Of a stretch of 64,000 nt of DNA, positions 1 to 14,705 are shown piece after piece; the first letter of the stretch is position 1, and every line of letters begins with the position of its first letter. The stretch covers positions 62,001 through 126,000 of the forward strand of contig NW_027476385.1 in the NCBI RefSeq assembly GCF_051020955.1. The letters are read 5' to 3'. The DNA comes from Megalopta genalis (lineage: Eukaryota; Arthropoda; Insecta; Hymenoptera; Halictidae). The notes under the pieces were generated by a model, which saw only the letters and a program-made list of their open reading frames with translations, was not told the origin of the DNA and made no database searches. The position numbers were made by a program, and so were the translations under genes.

Positions 1-499
1 CATGCGAAACAAATGGTTTAGCTACAAATACTTGTGATATACATGATTTAGCTACATCTGCATGCGAAGCAAACGTGTTAGCTTTAAATCCATGCGAAAC
101 ACATGATTTAGCTCCAAATCAATGCGAAGTAGAAGGCTTAGCTCCAAATCCGTGAGAATCAAATGGTTTAGCTTCAAATACTTGTGATATACATGATTTA
201 GCTTCAACTGCATGCGAAACTAACGAGTTAACTTCAAATCCAAGCGAAACAGTTGATTTAGCTTCAAATCAATGCGAAGTGGAAGGCTGATCTTCGAATC
301 CATGCGAAACAAATGGTTTAGCTTCAAATACTTGTGATATACATGATTTAGCTTCAACTGCATGCGAAACAATCGTGTTATCTTTAAATCCATGCAAAAC
401 ACATGATTTAGCTCCAAATCAATGCGAAGTAGTAGGTTTAGCTCCAAATCCATGGGAATCAAATGGTTTAGCTTCAAATACTTGTGATATACATGATTT
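1..499. repeat. Left-edge block, duplicated at 4825-5323
   Basis: Bases 1-499 match 4825-5323 at a constant offset of 4,824. I noticed two differences, at 406/5230 and 421/5245. Both copies share private variants such as GCTACATCTG in the B monomer and a C monomer beginning CATGCGAAGC. The copies flank the 2,097-base tandem units, so the left edge of the window probably lies inside an earlier, larger unit. This block is mostly the 150-base form. Confidence 0.9.
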
Positions 500-2577
500 T
501 GCTTCAACTGCATGCGAAACAAACGAGTTAGCTTCAAATCCATGCGAAACAAACGAGTTAGCTTCAAATCCATGCGAAACTAATGATTTAGCTTCAAATC
601 AATGCGAAATAGAAGACTGATTTTCGAATCCATGCGAAACAAATGGTTTAGCTTCAAATACTTGTGATATACATGATTTAGGTTCAACTGCATGCGAAAC
701 AAACGTGTTAGCTTTAAGTCCATGCGAACCACATGATTTAGCTTCAAATCCATGCAAAACACATGATTTAGCTCCAAATCAATGCGAAGTAGTAGGTTTA
801 GCTCCAAATCCATGGGAATCAAATGGTTTAGCTTCAAATACTTGTGATATACATGATTTAGGTTCAACTGCATGCGAAACAAACGTGTTAGCTTTAAGTC
901 CATGCGAAACACATGATTTAGCTTCAAATCCAAGCGAAATACATGATTAAGCTTCAAATCAATGCCAAGAAGAAGGCTTAGCTTCAAATCCATGCGAATC
1001 AAATGGTTCAGCTTCTAATACTTGTGATATACATGATTTTTCTTCAACTGCATGCGAAACAAACGAGTTAGCTTCAAATCCATGCGAAACTCATGATTTA
1101 GATTCAAATCAATGCGAAATAGAAGGCTGATTTTCGAAACCACGCAAAACAAATGGTTTAGCTTCTAATACTTGTGATATACATGATTTAGGTTCAACTG
1201 CATGCGAAACAAACGTGTTAGCTTTAAGTCCATGCGAAACACATGATTTAGCTTCAAATCCAAGCAAATACATGATTAAGCTTGAAATCAATGCGAAGTA
1301 GAACGCTTAGCTTCAAATCCATGCGAATCAAATGGTTTAGCTTCTAATACTTGTGATATACATGATTTTGCTTCAACTGCATGCGAAACAAACGAGTTAG
1401 CTTCAAATCCATGCGAAACAAACGAGTTAGCTTCAAATCCATGCGAAACTCATGATTTAGCTTCAAATCAATGCGAAATAGAAGGCTGATTTTCGAATCC
1501 ATGCGAAACAAATGGTTTAGCTTCAAATGCTTGTGATATACATGATTTAGGTTCAACTGCATGCGAAACAAACGTGTTAGCTTTAAGTCCATGCGAAACA
1601 TGAATTAGCTTCAAATCCAAGCGAAATACATGATTAAGCTTCAAATCAATGCGAAGTAGAACGCTTAGCTTCAAATCCATGCGAGTCAAATGGTTTAGCT
1701 TCTAATACTTGTGATATACATGATTTTGCTTCAACTGCATGCGAAACAAACGAGTTAGCTTCAAATCCATGCGAAACAAACGAGTTAGCTTCAAATCCAT
1801 GCGAAACTAATGATTTAGCTTCAAATCAATGCGAAATAGAAGACTGATTTTCGAATCCATGCGAAATAAATGGTTTAGCTTCAAATACTTGTGATATACT
1901 AGATTTAGCTTCAAGAGCATGCGAAACAAACGAGTTAGTTATAAATCCATGCGATACAAACGAGTTAGCTTCAAATCCATGAGAAACACATGATTTAGCA
2001 TCAAATCATTGCGAAATAGAAGACTGATTTTCGAATCCATGCGAAACAAATGGTTTAGCTTCAAATACTTGTGATATACATGATTTAGGTTCAACTGCAT
2101 GCGAAACAAACGTGTTAGCTTTAAGTCCATGCGAACCACATGATTTAGCTTCAAATCCATGCGAAACACATGATTTAGCTCCAAATCAATGCGAAGTAGT
2201 AGGTTTAGCTCCAAATCCATGGGAATCAAATGGTTTAGCTTCAAATACTTGTGATATACATGATTTAGGTTCAACTGCATGCGAAACAAACGTGTTAGCT
2301 TTAAGTCCATGCGAAACACATGATTTAGCTTCAAATCCAAGCGAAATACATGATTAAGCTTCAAATCAATGCCAAGAAGAAGGCTTAGCTTCAAATCCAT
2401 GCGAATCAAATGGTTCAGCTTCTAATACTTGTGATATACATGATTTTTCTTCAAGTGCATGCGAAACAAACGAGTTAACTTCAAATCCATGCGAAACTCA
2501 TGATTTAGATTCAAATCAATGCGAAATAGAAGGCTGATTTTCGAAACCACGCAAAACAAATGGTTTAGCTTCAAATA
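481..2577. repeat. 2,097-base super-repeat, copy 1
   Basis: First of two adjacent near-identical units made mainly of 180-base six-monomer repeats with some 150-base ones. It carries two variants that close the plus reading frame: an E form with GGCTGATTTTCG or GACTGATTTTCG, and a D form with GATTAAGCTT. Three single-base losses make its length 14 x 150 minus 3. The unit aligns with 2578-4674 at a constant offset of 2,097. Confidence 0.92.
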
Positions 2578-4674
2578 CTTGTGATATACATGATTTTGCT
2601 TCAACTGCATGCGAAACAAACGAGTTAGCTTCAAATCCATGCGAAACAAACGAGTTAGCTTCAAATCCATGCGAAACTAATGATTTAGCTTCAAATCAAT
2701 GCGAAATAGAAGACTGATTTTCGAATCCATGCGAAACAAATGGTTTAGCTTCAAATACTTGTGATATACATGATTTAGGTTCAACTGCATGCGAAACAAA
2801 CGTGTTAGCTTTAAGTCCATGCGAACCACATGATTTAGCTTCAAATCCATGCAAAACACATGATTTAGCTCCAAATCAATGCGAAGTAGTAGGTTTAGCT
2901 CCAAATCCATGGGAATCAAATGGTTTAGCTTCAAATACTTGTGATATACATGATTTAGGTTCAACTGCATGCGAAACAAACGTGTTAGCTTTAAGTCCAT
3001 GCGAAACACATGATTTAGCTTCAAATCCAAGCGAAATACATGATTAAGCTTCAAATCAATGCCAAGAAGAAGGCTTAGCTTCAAATCCATGCGAATCAAA
3101 TGGTTCAGCTTCTAATACTTGTGATATACATGATTTTTCTTCAACTGCTTGCGAAACAAACGAGTTAGCTTCAAATCCATGCGAAACTCATGATTTAGAT
3201 TCAAATCAATGCGAAATAGAAGGCTGATTTTCGAAACCACGCAAAACAAATGGTTTAGCTTCAAATACTTGTGATATACATGATTTAGGTTCAACTGCAT
3301 GCGAAACAAACGTGTTAGCTTTAAGTCCATGCGAAACACATGATTTAGCTTCAAATCCAAGCAAATACATGATTAAGCTTGAAATCAATGCGAAGTAGAA
3401 CGCTTAGCTTCAAATCCATGCGAATCAAATGGTTTAGCTTCTAATACTTGTGATATACATGATTTTGCTTCAACTGCATTCGAAACAAACGAGTTAGCTT
3501 CAAATCCATGCGAAACAAACGAGTTAGCTTCAAATCCATGCGAAACTCATGATTTAGCTTCAAATCAATGCGAAATAGAAGGCTGATTTTCGAATCCATG
3601 CGAAACAAATGGTTTAGCTTCAAATGCTTGTGATATACATGATTTAGGTTCAACTGCATGCGAAACAAACGTGTTAGCTTTAAGTCCATGCGAAACATGA
3701 TTTAGCTTCAAATCCAAGCGAAATACATGATTAAGCTTCAAATCAATGCGAAGTAGAACGCTTAGCTTCAAATCCATGCGAGTCAAATGGTTTAGCTTCT
3801 AATACTTGTGATATACATGATTTTGCTTCAACTGCATGCGAAACAAACGAGTTAGCTTCAAATCCATGCGAAACAAACGAGTTAGCTTCAAATCCATGCG
3901 AAACTAATGATTTAGCTTCAAATCAATGCGAAATAGAAGACTGATTTTCGAATCCATGCGAAATAAATGGTTTAGCTTCAAATACTTGTGATATACTAGA
4001 TTTAGCTTCAAGAGCATGCGAAACAAACGAGTTAGTTATAAATCCATGCGATACAAACGAGTTAGCTTCAAATCCATGAGAAACACATGATTTAGCATCA
4101 AATCATTGCGAAATAGAAGACTGATTTTCGAATCCATGCGAAACAAATGGTTTAGCTTCAAATACTTGTGATATACATGATTTAGGTTCAACTGCATGCG
4201 AAACAAACGTGTTAGCTTTAAGTCCATGCGAACCACATGATTTAGCTTCAAATCCATGCGAAACACATGATTTAGCTCCAAATCAATGCGAAGTAGTAGG
4301 TTTAGCTCCAAATCCATGGGAATCAAATGGTTTAGCTTCAAATACTTGTGATATACATGATTTAGGTTCAACTGCATGCGAAACAAACGTGTTAGCTTTA
4401 AGTCCATGCGAAACACATGATTTAGCTTCAAATCCAAGCGAAATACATGATTAAGCTTCAAATCAATGCCAAGAAGAAGGCTTAGCTTCAAATCCATGCG
4501 AATCAAATGGTTCAGCTTCTAATACTTGTGATATACATGATTTTTCTTCAAGTGCATGCGAAACAAACGAGTTAACTTCAAATCCATGCGAAACTCATGA
4601 TTTAGATTCAAATCAATGCGAAATAGAAGGCTGATTTTCGAAACCACGCAAAACAAATGGTTTAGCTTCAATTA
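2578..4674. repeat. 2,097-base super-repeat, copy 2
   Basis: Copy of 481-2577. Differences I noticed are 1052/3149, 1166/3263, 1383/3480, 1604/3701 and 2575/4672, so identity is above 99% and the duplication is recent relative to monomer divergence. A third copy starts at 4675 but continues only to about 4810, where the sequence switches to the duplicate of the left-edge block. Confidence 0.92.
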
Positions 4675-5323
4675 CTTGTGATATACATGATTTTGCTTCA
4701 ACTGCATGCGAAACAAACGAGTTAGCTTCAAATCCATGCGAAACAAACGAGTTAGCTTCAAATCCATGCGAAACTAATGATTTAGCTTCAAATCAATGCG
4801 AAATAGAAGGCTGATTTTCGAATCCATGCGAAACAAATGGTTTAGCTACAAATACTTGTGATATACATGATTTAGCTACATCTGCATGCGAAGCAAACGT
4901 GTTAGCTTTAAATCCATGCGAAACACATGATTTAGCTCCAAATCAATGCGAAGTAGAAGGCTTAGCTCCAAATCCGTGAGAATCAAATGGTTTAGCTTCA
5001 AATACTTGTGATATACATGATTTAGCTTCAACTGCATGCGAAACTAACGAGTTAACTTCAAATCCAAGCGAAACAGTTGATTTAGCTTCAAATCAATGCG
5101 AAGTGGAAGGCTGATCTTCGAATCCATGCGAAACAAATGGTTTAGCTTCAAATACTTGTGATATACATGATTTAGCTTCAACTGCATGCGAAACAATCGT
5201 GTTATCTTTAAATCCATGCAAAACACATGGTTTAGCTCCAAATCAATGCAAAGTAGTAGGTTTAGCTCCAAATCCATGGGAATCAAATGGTTTAGCTTCA
5301 AATACTTGTGATATACATGATTT
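4675..5323. repeat. Truncated third super-repeat copy joined to left-edge duplicate
   Basis: Bases 4675 to about 4810 repeat the start of the 2,097-base unit. From 4825 the sequence follows bases 1-499 instead. The switch happens inside an E monomer (GGCTGATTTTCG) shared by both sources, as expected for an exchange between homologous monomers. Confidence 0.85.
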
Positions 5324-8300
5324 AGGTTCAACTGCATGCGAAACAAACGTGTTAGCTTTAAGTCCATGCGAAACTCATGATTTAGCTTCAAATCAATACG
5401 AAATACAAGGCTGACTTTCGAATTCATGCGAAACAAATGGTTTAGCTTCAAATACTTGTGATATACATGATTTGGGTTCAACTGCATGCGAAACAAACGT
5501 GTTAGCTTTAAGTCCATGCGAAACATGATTTAGCTTCAAATCCAAGCGAAATACATGATTAAGCTTCAAATCAATGCGAAGTAGAACGCTTAACTTCAAA
5601 TCCATGCGAATCAAATGGTTTAGCTTCTAATACTTGTGATATACATGATTTTGCTTCAACTGCATGCGAAACAAACGAGTTAGCTTCAAATCCATGCGAA
5701 ACAAACGAGTTAGCTTCAAATCCATGCGAAACTCATGATTTAGCTTCAAATCAATGCGAAATAGAAGGCTGATTTTCGAATCCATTCGAAACAAATGGTT
5801 TAGCTTCAAATGCTTGTGATCCTACATGATTTAGCTTCAACTGCATGCGAAACAATCGTGTTATCTTTAAATCCATGCAAAACACATGATTTAGCTCCAA
5901 ATCAATGCGAAGTAGTAGGTTTAGCTCCAAATCCATGCGAAACAAATGGTTTAGCTTCAAATATTTGTGATATACATGATTTAGCTTCAAATGCAGGCGA
6001 GACAAACGAGTTAGTTTTAAGTCCATGCGAAACACATGATTTAGCTACAAATACAAGCGAAATACATGATTAAGCTTCAAATCAATGCGAAGAAAAAGGC
6101 TTAGCTTCAAATCCATGCGAATCAAATGGTTCAGCTTCTAATACTTGTGATATACATGATTTTTCTTCAACTGCATGCGAAACAAACGAGTTAGCTTCAA
6201 ATCCATGCGAAACTCATGATTTAGATTCAAATCAATGCGAAATAGAAGGCTGATTTTCGAAACCACGCAAAACAAATGGTTTAGCTTCAAATACTTGTGA
6301 TATACATGATTTAGTTTCAACTGCATGCGAAACAAACGTGTTAGCTTTAAGTCCATGCGAAACACATGATTTAGCTTCAAATCCAAGCGAAATGCATGAT
6401 TAAGCTTCAAATCAATGCGAAGTAGAAGGCTTAGCTTCAAATACATGCGAATCAAATGGTTCAGCTTCTAATACTTGTGATATACATGATTTTTCTTCAA
6501 CTGCATGCGAAACAAACGAGTTAGCTTCAAATCCATGCGAAACAAACGAGTTAGCTTCAAATCCATGCGAAACTCATGATTTAGATTCAAATCAATGCGA
6601 AATAGAAGGCTGATTTACGAATCCATGCGAAACAAATGGTTTAGCTTCAAATACTTGTGATATACTAGATTTAGATTCAACAGCATGCGAAACAAACGAG
6701 TTAGCTATAAATCCATGCGATAGAAACGAGTTAGCTTCAAATCCATGAGAAACACGTGATTTAGCTTCAAACCAATGCGAAATAGAAGGCTGATTTTCGA
6801 AACCACGCAAAACAAATGGTTTAGCTTCAAATACTTGTGATATACATGATTTAGGATCAACTGCATGCGAAACAAACGTGTTAGCTTTAAGTCCATGCGA
6901 AACACATGATTTAGCTTCAAATCCAAGCAAATACATGACTAAGCTTCAAATCAATGCGAATAAGAAGGCTTAGCTTCAAATCCATGCGAATCAAATGGTT
7001 CAGCTTCTAATACTTGTGATATACATGATTTTTCTTCAACTGCATGCGAAACAAACGAGTTAGCTTCAAATGCATGCGAAACAAACGAGTTAGCTTCAAA
7101 TCCATGCGAAACTCATGATTTAGCTTCAAATCAATGCGAAATAGAAGACTGATTTTCGAATCCATGCGAAACAAATGGTTTAGCTTCAAATACTTGTGAT
7201 ATACATGATTTAGCTTCAACTGCATGCGAAACAATCGTGTTATCTTTAAATCCAAGCGAAACACATGATTTAGCTCCAAATCAATGCGAAGTAGTAGACT
7301 TAGCTCCAAATCCATGGGAATGAAATGGTTTAGCTTCAAATACTTGTGATATACATGATTTAGGTTCAACTGCATGCGAAACAAACGTGTTAGCTTTAAG
7401 TCCATGCGAAACATGATTTAGCCTCAAATCCAAGCGAAATACATGATTAAGCTTCAAATCAATGCGAAGTAGAACGCTTAGCTTCAAATCCATGCGAATC
7501 AAATGGTTTAGCTTCTAATACTTGTGATATACATGATTTTGCTTCAACTGCATGCGAAACAAACGAGTTAGCTTCAAATCCATGCGAAACAAACGAGTTA
7601 GCTTCAAATCCATGCGAAACTCATGATTTAGCTTCAAATCAATGCGAAATAGAAGGTTGATTATCGAATCCATGCGAAACAAATGGTTTAGCTTCAAATA
7701 CTTGTGATATACATGATTTAGCTTCAACTATATGCGAAACAAACGTGTTAGCTTTAAATCCATGCGAAACACATGACTTAGCTTCAAATTCATGCGAAAC
7801 ACATGGATTAGATTAATATTCATGCGAAACAAATGGTTTTGCTACAAATACTTGTGATATACATGATTTAGCTTCAAATCTATGCGAAATAGAAGGCTGA
7901 TCATCGAATCCATGCGAAACAAATAGTTTAGCTTCAAATAGTTGTGATATACGTGATTTAGCTTCAAATGTATGCGAAACAAACGAGTTAGCTTCAAATC
8001 CATGCGAAGCACATGATTTAGCTTCAAATCAATGCGAATCACATGGTTTAGCTTAATACTCATGCGAAACACATGGTTTAACTTATTATTCATGCGAAAC
8101 AAATTGTTCAGCTTCAAATACTTGTGATATACATGATTTAGCTTCAACTGCATCCGAAATAACCGAATTAGCTTCAAATCCAAGCGAAACACATGATTTA
8201 GCTTCAAATCCAAGCGAAATGCATGATTAAGCTTCAAATCAATGCGAAGTAGAAGGCTTAGCTTCAAATCCATGCGAATCAAATGGTTTAGTTTCAATTA
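5324..8300. repeat. Mixed 150/180-base repeat block
   Basis: Rearranged pieces of the same subfamily as 0.5-4.8 kb, with the GGCTGATTTTCG E form, the GATTAAGCTT D form and the CTTCTAATAC A form. Spacing alternates between 150 and 180 bases. A one-base insertion in a B monomer near 5820 (CTTGTGATCCTACATG) breaks the frame. After about 7.7 kb monomers diverge and a subtype with TTAATACTCATGCG or TTATTATTCATGCG appears (8050-8100). No gene was recognised. Confidence 0.85.
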
Positions 8301-10549
8301 CTTGTGATATACATGATTTAGTTTCATCTGCATGCGAAGCAAACGTGTTAGCTTTAAATTCATGCGAAACACATGATTTAGCTCCAAACCAATGCGAAGT
8401 AGAAGGCTTAGCCCCAAATCCGTGAGAATCAAATGGTTTAGCTTCAAATACTTGTGATATACATGATTTAGCTTCAACTGCATGCGAAACTAACGAGTTA
8501 ACTTCAAATCCAAGCGAAACACTTGATTTAGCTTCAAATCAATGCGAAGTGGAAGGCTGATCTTCGAATCCATGTGAAACAAATGGTTTAGCTTCAAATA
8601 CTTGTGATATACATGATTTAGCTTCTACTGCATGCGAAACAAACGTGTTAGCTATACATCCATGCGAAACACATGATTTTGCTCCAAATCAATGCGAAGT
8701 AGAACGCTTAGCTCCAAATCCATGCGAATCAAATGGTTTAGTTTCAATTACTTGTGATATACATGATTTAGCTTCAACTATATGCGAAACAAACGTGTTA
8801 GCTTCAAATCCAAGAGAAACACATGACTTAGCTTCAAATCAATGCGAAGTAAAAGGCTTCGCTTCAAATCCATGCGAAACAAATAGTTTAGCTTGAAATA
8901 CTTCTTTTATACATGATCTAGTTACAACTGCATGCGAACAAACGAGTTAGCCTCAAACCCATGCGACGCACGTGATTCAGCTTCAAATCAATGAGAAGTA
9001 GAAGTCTTAGCTTGAAATCCATGCGAAAGAAATGGTTTAGTTTCAAATACTTGTGATATAAGTGATATAGCTTCAAATGCAGGCGAAACAAACGAGTTAG
9101 CTTCAAATACATGTGAAACACATCATTTAGCTGCAAATTCATGCGAAGTAGAAGGCTTATCTTCGAAACCATGCAAAACAAATGGTTTAGCTTCAAATAA
9201 TTTTGATATACATGATATAGGTTCAACTGCATGCGAAACAATCTAGTTAGCTTCAAATCCAAGCGAAATACATGATTTAGCTTCAAATCAATGCGAAGTT
9301 GAAGACTTAGCTTCAAATACTTGTGATATACATGATTTAGCTTCAACTGCATGCGAAACAAACGCGTTCGATTCAAATCCAAGTGGAACACATGATTTAG
9401 CTGCAAAACAATGCGAAGTAGAAGCTTCAAATACTTGCGATATAAGTGATATAGCTACAAATGCAGGCGAAACAAACGAGTCAGCTTCAAATCTATGTGA
9501 AACACATGATTTATCTTCAAATTCATGCGAAACACTTGGTTTATCTTCAAATTCATGCGAAACACTTGGTTTAGCTTATTATTCATGCGAAACACATGGT
9601 TTAGCTCAATATTCATGCGAAACAAATTGTTCAGTTTCAAATACTTGTGATATACATGATTGAGCTTCAACTGCATGTGAAACAAACGTGTTGCCTTCAA
9701 AACCAAGCGAAACATATGATTTAGCTTCAAATCAATGAGAAGTAGAAGGCTTAGCTTCAAATCCATGCGAAACGAATGACTGAGCATCAAATACTTGCGA
9801 TTATACGTGATATAACTTTGAATGCAGGCGAAACAGCCGAGTTAGCTTCAAATCCATACGAAACACAAGATTTAGCTTCAAATCAATGCGAAGTAGAAGG
9901 CTTAGCTTCAAATTCATGCGAAACGAATGAATGACCTTCAAATACTTGCGAATATAAGTGATATAGCTTCAAATGCAGGCGAAGTAAACGAGTTAGATTC
10001 GAATGCATGCGAAACGCATGATTTAGAATCAAATCAATGCGAAATAGAAGTCTTAGCTTGAAATCCTTGCGAAAGAAATGGTTTAGCTTCAAATACTTGT
10101 GATATAAGTGATATAGCTTCAAATGCAGGCGAAACAAACGAGTTAGCTACAAATCAATGCGAATCAAATGGTTTAGCTTCAAATACTTGTGATATACATG
10201 ATTTAGCTTCAAATGCATGCGAAACGATCGAATTAGCTTCAAATCAATGCGAAACACATGATTTAGCTTCAAATTCATGCGAAGTAGAAGGCTTATCTTC
10301 GAAACCATGCGAAACAAATGGTTTAGCTTCAAATAATTTTGACATACATGATTTAGTTTCAACTGCATGCAATCAAACGAGCTGGCTTCAAATCCAATCG
10401 AAACACATGATTTGGCTTCAACTGCATGCGAAGTAGAAGTCTTAGCTTCAAATCAATGCGAAACAATAGTTTTAGCTTCAAATACTTGTGATATACATGA
10501 TTTAGCTTCTACTGCAGGCGAAACAAACGAGTTGGCTTCAAATACAAGC
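8301..10549. repeat. Divergent transitional repeat block
   Basis: Monomers here are more degenerate than on either side. Distinct subtypes are B forms ending in AAGTGATATAGC, a repeated G-like form with ACTTGGTTTATC (9530-9560), and a B form with ATACTTCTTTTATACATG at about 8897. That last marker recurs near 12733 and 25472. One-base insertions (TTGCGAATATAAGTG near 9946) and deletions (GCATGCGAACAAACGAG near 8931) interrupt reading frames. No gene was recognised. Confidence 0.82.
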
Positions 10550-13500
10550 GATACACATGATTTAGCTTCAAATTCTCGCAAATCACATGGTTTAGCTTCA
10601 AATTCTTGCGATACAAATGGTTTAGCTTCAAATACTTGTGACATACATGATTTAGCTTCAAATTCATGCGAAACAAACGAGTTAGCTTCAAATCCATGCG
10701 AAACAAACGAGTTAGCTTCAAATCCATGCGAAACTCATGATTTAGATTCAAATCAATGCGAAATAGAAGGCTGATTTTCGAATCCATGCGAAACAAATGG
10801 TTTAGCTTCAAATAGTTGTGATATACATGTTTTATATTCAACTGCATGCGATACAAACGAGTTACCTTCAAATCCAATCGAAACACATGATTAAGCTTCC
10901 AATTAATGCGAAGTAGAAGGCTTAGCTTCAAATTCATGCGAAACGAATGATTGACCTTCAAATACTTGCGAATATAAGTGATATAGTTTCAAATGCATGC
11001 GAAACAAACGAGTTAGCATCAAATTCATGCGAAACGCATGATGTAGCTTCAAATCAAAGCGAAGTAAAAGGCTTAGCTTCAAATCCATGCGACACAAATG
11101 ATTTAGCTTGAAATCAATGCGAAGTAGAAGGCTCAGCATCAAATCCATGGCACACAAATTATTTAGATTCATATACTTGCGATATAAGTGATATAGCTTC
11201 AACTGCATGCGAAACAAACGGGTTAGCTTCAAATCCAAGCGAAACACATGATTTAGCTTCAAATCCATGCGAAACACATGCTTTAGCATCAAATCAATGC
11301 GAAGCAGAAGGGTTATCTTCAAATTCCGGCGAAACAAATGGTTTAGCTTCAAATACTTGTGATATACATGAGTTAGCTTCAACTGCATGCGAAACAAACG
11401 AGTTAGCTTCAAATCCAATCGAAACACATGATTTAGCTTCAAATGCATGCGAAGTAGAAGGCTTAGCTTCAAACCCTATGCGAAATGAATTATTTGGCTT
11501 CAAATACTTGCGAATATAAGTGATATAGATACAACTGCATGCTAAACAAACGAGTTATCTTCAAATCCGTGCGAAACACATGATTTAGCTTCAAATCAAT
11601 GCGAAGTAGAAGGATTAGCATCAAATCCATGCGATACAGATTATTTAGATTCATATACTTGCGATATAAGTGATATAGCTTTAAATGCAGGCAAAACAAA
11701 CGAGTGAACTTCAAATCCAAGCGAAACACATGATTCTGCTTCAAATCAATGCGAAGTAGATGGCTTAGTTTCAAATCCATGCGAAACGAATGGTTTAGCT
11801 TCAAATACTTGCGATATAAGTGATATAGCTTCAAACGCAGGCGAAACAAACGAGTCAGCTTCAAATCCATGTGAAACACATGATTTATTTTCAAATTCAT
11901 GCGAAACACTTGGTTTATCTTAATATTCATGAGAAACACATGGTTTAGCTTAATATTCATGAGAATCAAATGGTTCAGCTTCAGATACTTGTGATATACA
12001 TGATTTAGCACCAACTGCATGCGAAACAAACGAGTTAGCTTCAAATCCATGCGAAACACATGATTTAGCTTCAACTTAATTTGAACTAGAAGGCTTAGTT
12101 TCAAATCCATACGAATGAAATGAATGAGCTACAAATACTTGTGATATACATGATTTAGCTGGAATAGCATGCTAAACAAACGAGTTAGCTTCAAATCCAA
12201 GCGAAACACATGATTCTGCTTCAAATCAATGCGAAGTAGATGGCTTAGATTCAAATCCATGCGAAACGAATGGTTTAGCTTCAAATACTTGTGATATACA
12301 TGATTAAGCTTCAAATGAAGGCGAAACAAACGAGTTAGCTTCAAATCGATACGGAACACATGATTTAGCTTCAAAACATGCGGAGTGAAAGGCTTAGCTC
12401 CAAATCCATGCGAAACAAATGGTTCAGCTCCAAATACTTGTGATATTCATGATTTAGCATCAACTGCATGCGATACAAACGAGTTAGATTCAAATCCATG
12501 CGAAACACATGATTTAGCTACAAATCAATGCGAAGTGGAAGGCTTAGCTCCAAATCCATGCGAATCAAATGGTTTAGCTTCTAATACTTGTGATATACAT
12601 GATTTATCTTCAACTGCACACGAAACAAACGAGTTAGCTTCAAATCCAAGAGAAACACATTATTTAGCTTCAAACCAATGCGAAGTAAAAGGCTTCGCTT
12701 CAAATCCATGAGAAACAAATAGTTTAGCTTGAAATACTTCTTTTATACATGATTTAGTTACAACTGCATGCGAACAAACGAGTTAGCCTCAAACCCATGC
12801 GACACACGTGATTCAGCTTCAAGTCAATGAGAAGTAGAAGGCTTAGCTTCAAATCCAAGCGAAACGAATGATTGACATTCAAATACTTGCGAATATAAGT
12901 TATATAGCTTCAAATGCAGGCGAAACAAACGAGTTAGCTTCAAATCCATGCGAAACGCATGATTTAGCTTCAAATCAATGCTAAATAGAAGACTTAGCTC
13001 CAAATACATGCGAAACAAATGATTTAGCTTCAAATTCTTGCGATATATGTGATATAGATTCAAATGCAGGCGAAACAAACAAGTGATCTTCAAATCCACT
13101 CGAGTCACATGATTTAACTTCAAATCAATGAGAAGTTGAAGACATAGCTTCAAATCAATGCGAGACAAATGGTTTAGCTTCAAATACTTGTGATAAACAT
13201 GATTTAGCTTCAAGTACATGCGAAACAAACGAGTTGGTTTCAAATCCAAGAGAAGCACATGATTTAACTTCAAATCAATGGCAAGTAGAAGGCTTAGTTT
13301 CAAATCAATGCGAAACAAATGGTTTGGCTTCTAATACTTGTGATATACACGATTTAGCTTGAACTGCATGCGTAACAAACGAGTTAGCTTCACACCCAAT
13401 GGAAAAACATGATTTACCTTCAAATCAATGCGAAGTAGAATGCTTAGCTTCAAATCCATGCGAAACGAATGATTTGGCTTCAAATACTTGCGAATATAAG

Positions 13501-14705
13501 TGATATAGCCTCAACTACATGCGAAACAAACGAGTCATCTTCAAATCCAAGCGAAACCCATGATTTAGTTGCAAATCACTTCGAAGTAGAAGGCTTAGCT
13601 TCAAATCCATGCGACACAAATGATTTAGCTTCAAATACTTGCGATTATACGTGATATAACTTCGAATGCAGGCGAAACACACGAGTTTGCTTTACATCCA
13701 TGCGAAACACATGATTTAGATTCAAATCAATGCGAAGCCGTAGGCTTAGCATCAAATCCATGCGACACAAATGATTTAACTTCAACTGCATGCGAAACAA
13801 ACGAGTTATCTTCAAATCCAAGCGAAACACATGATTTAGTTGCAAATCAGTGCGAAGTAGAAGGCTTAGCTTCAAATCCATGCGAAGCAAATGGTTTAGC
13901 TTCAAATACTTGTAGTATACATTATTTCGCTTCAACTGCATTCGAATCAAACGAGTTTGCTTCAAATCCAAGCGAATCACATGATTCAGCTTCAAATGAA
14001 TGCGAAGTAGAAGTCTCAGTTTCAAATCCATGCGAATCAAATGGTTTTGCTTCAAATACTTGTGATATACATGTTTTTGCGTCAACTGCATGCGATACAA
14101 ACGAGTTAGCTTCAAATCCAAGCGAAACACATGATTTAGATTCAAATCAGTGCGAAGTAGAAGGCTTAGGTTCAAATTATTGCGAAACAAATGGTTTAGC
14201 TTCAAATACTTGTGATATACATCACTTAGCTTCAACTGCATGCGAAACAAACGAGTTAGCATCAAATCCAAGCAAAACACATTATTTAGCTTCATATGCA
14301 TGCGAAATACGTGATTTAGCATCAAATCAATGCGAAGTAGATGCCTTAGCTTCAAATCCATGCGACAAAAATGAATTAGCTTCAAATACATGTTATATAC
14401 ATGATTTAGCTTCAACTGCATGCGAAACAAACGAGTTATCTTCAAAACCATGCGAAACACTTGATTCAGCTTCAAATCAATGCGAAGTAGAAGGATTAGC
14501 ATCAAATCCATGCGATACACATTATTTAGATTCATATACTTGCGATATAAGTGATATAGCTATAAATGAAGGCGAAACAAACGAGTGAACTTCAAATCCA
14601 AGCGAAACACATGATTTAGATTCAAATTCATGCGAAGTAGAAGGCTTAGCTTCAAATCCATGCGAAACGAATGGTATAGCTTCAAATACTTGTGATATAC
14701 ATGAT
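10550..14705. repeat. 4.2 kb block, source or copy of 23647-27294
   Basis: This segment aligns with 23647-27294. The offset starts at 13,097, becomes 13,188 (a 91-base difference near 11.1 kb), then 12,739 (449 bases near 11.5-12.4 kb) and finally 12,589 (150 bases near 13.22-13.37 kb). Two of the three steps are a multiple of the 30-base monomer plus or minus one; the third is exactly one higher-order unit. The segment holds the 296-codon minus open frame 13645-14535, mirrored at 26234-27124. Confidence 0.88.

Noticed and set aside
1109..13318. FEAKSCVSHG-type open frames in the second minus frame
   Set aside because: This frame has a TGA in each canonical E monomer (ending ...TSH), so these are short runs bounded by the repeat itself.
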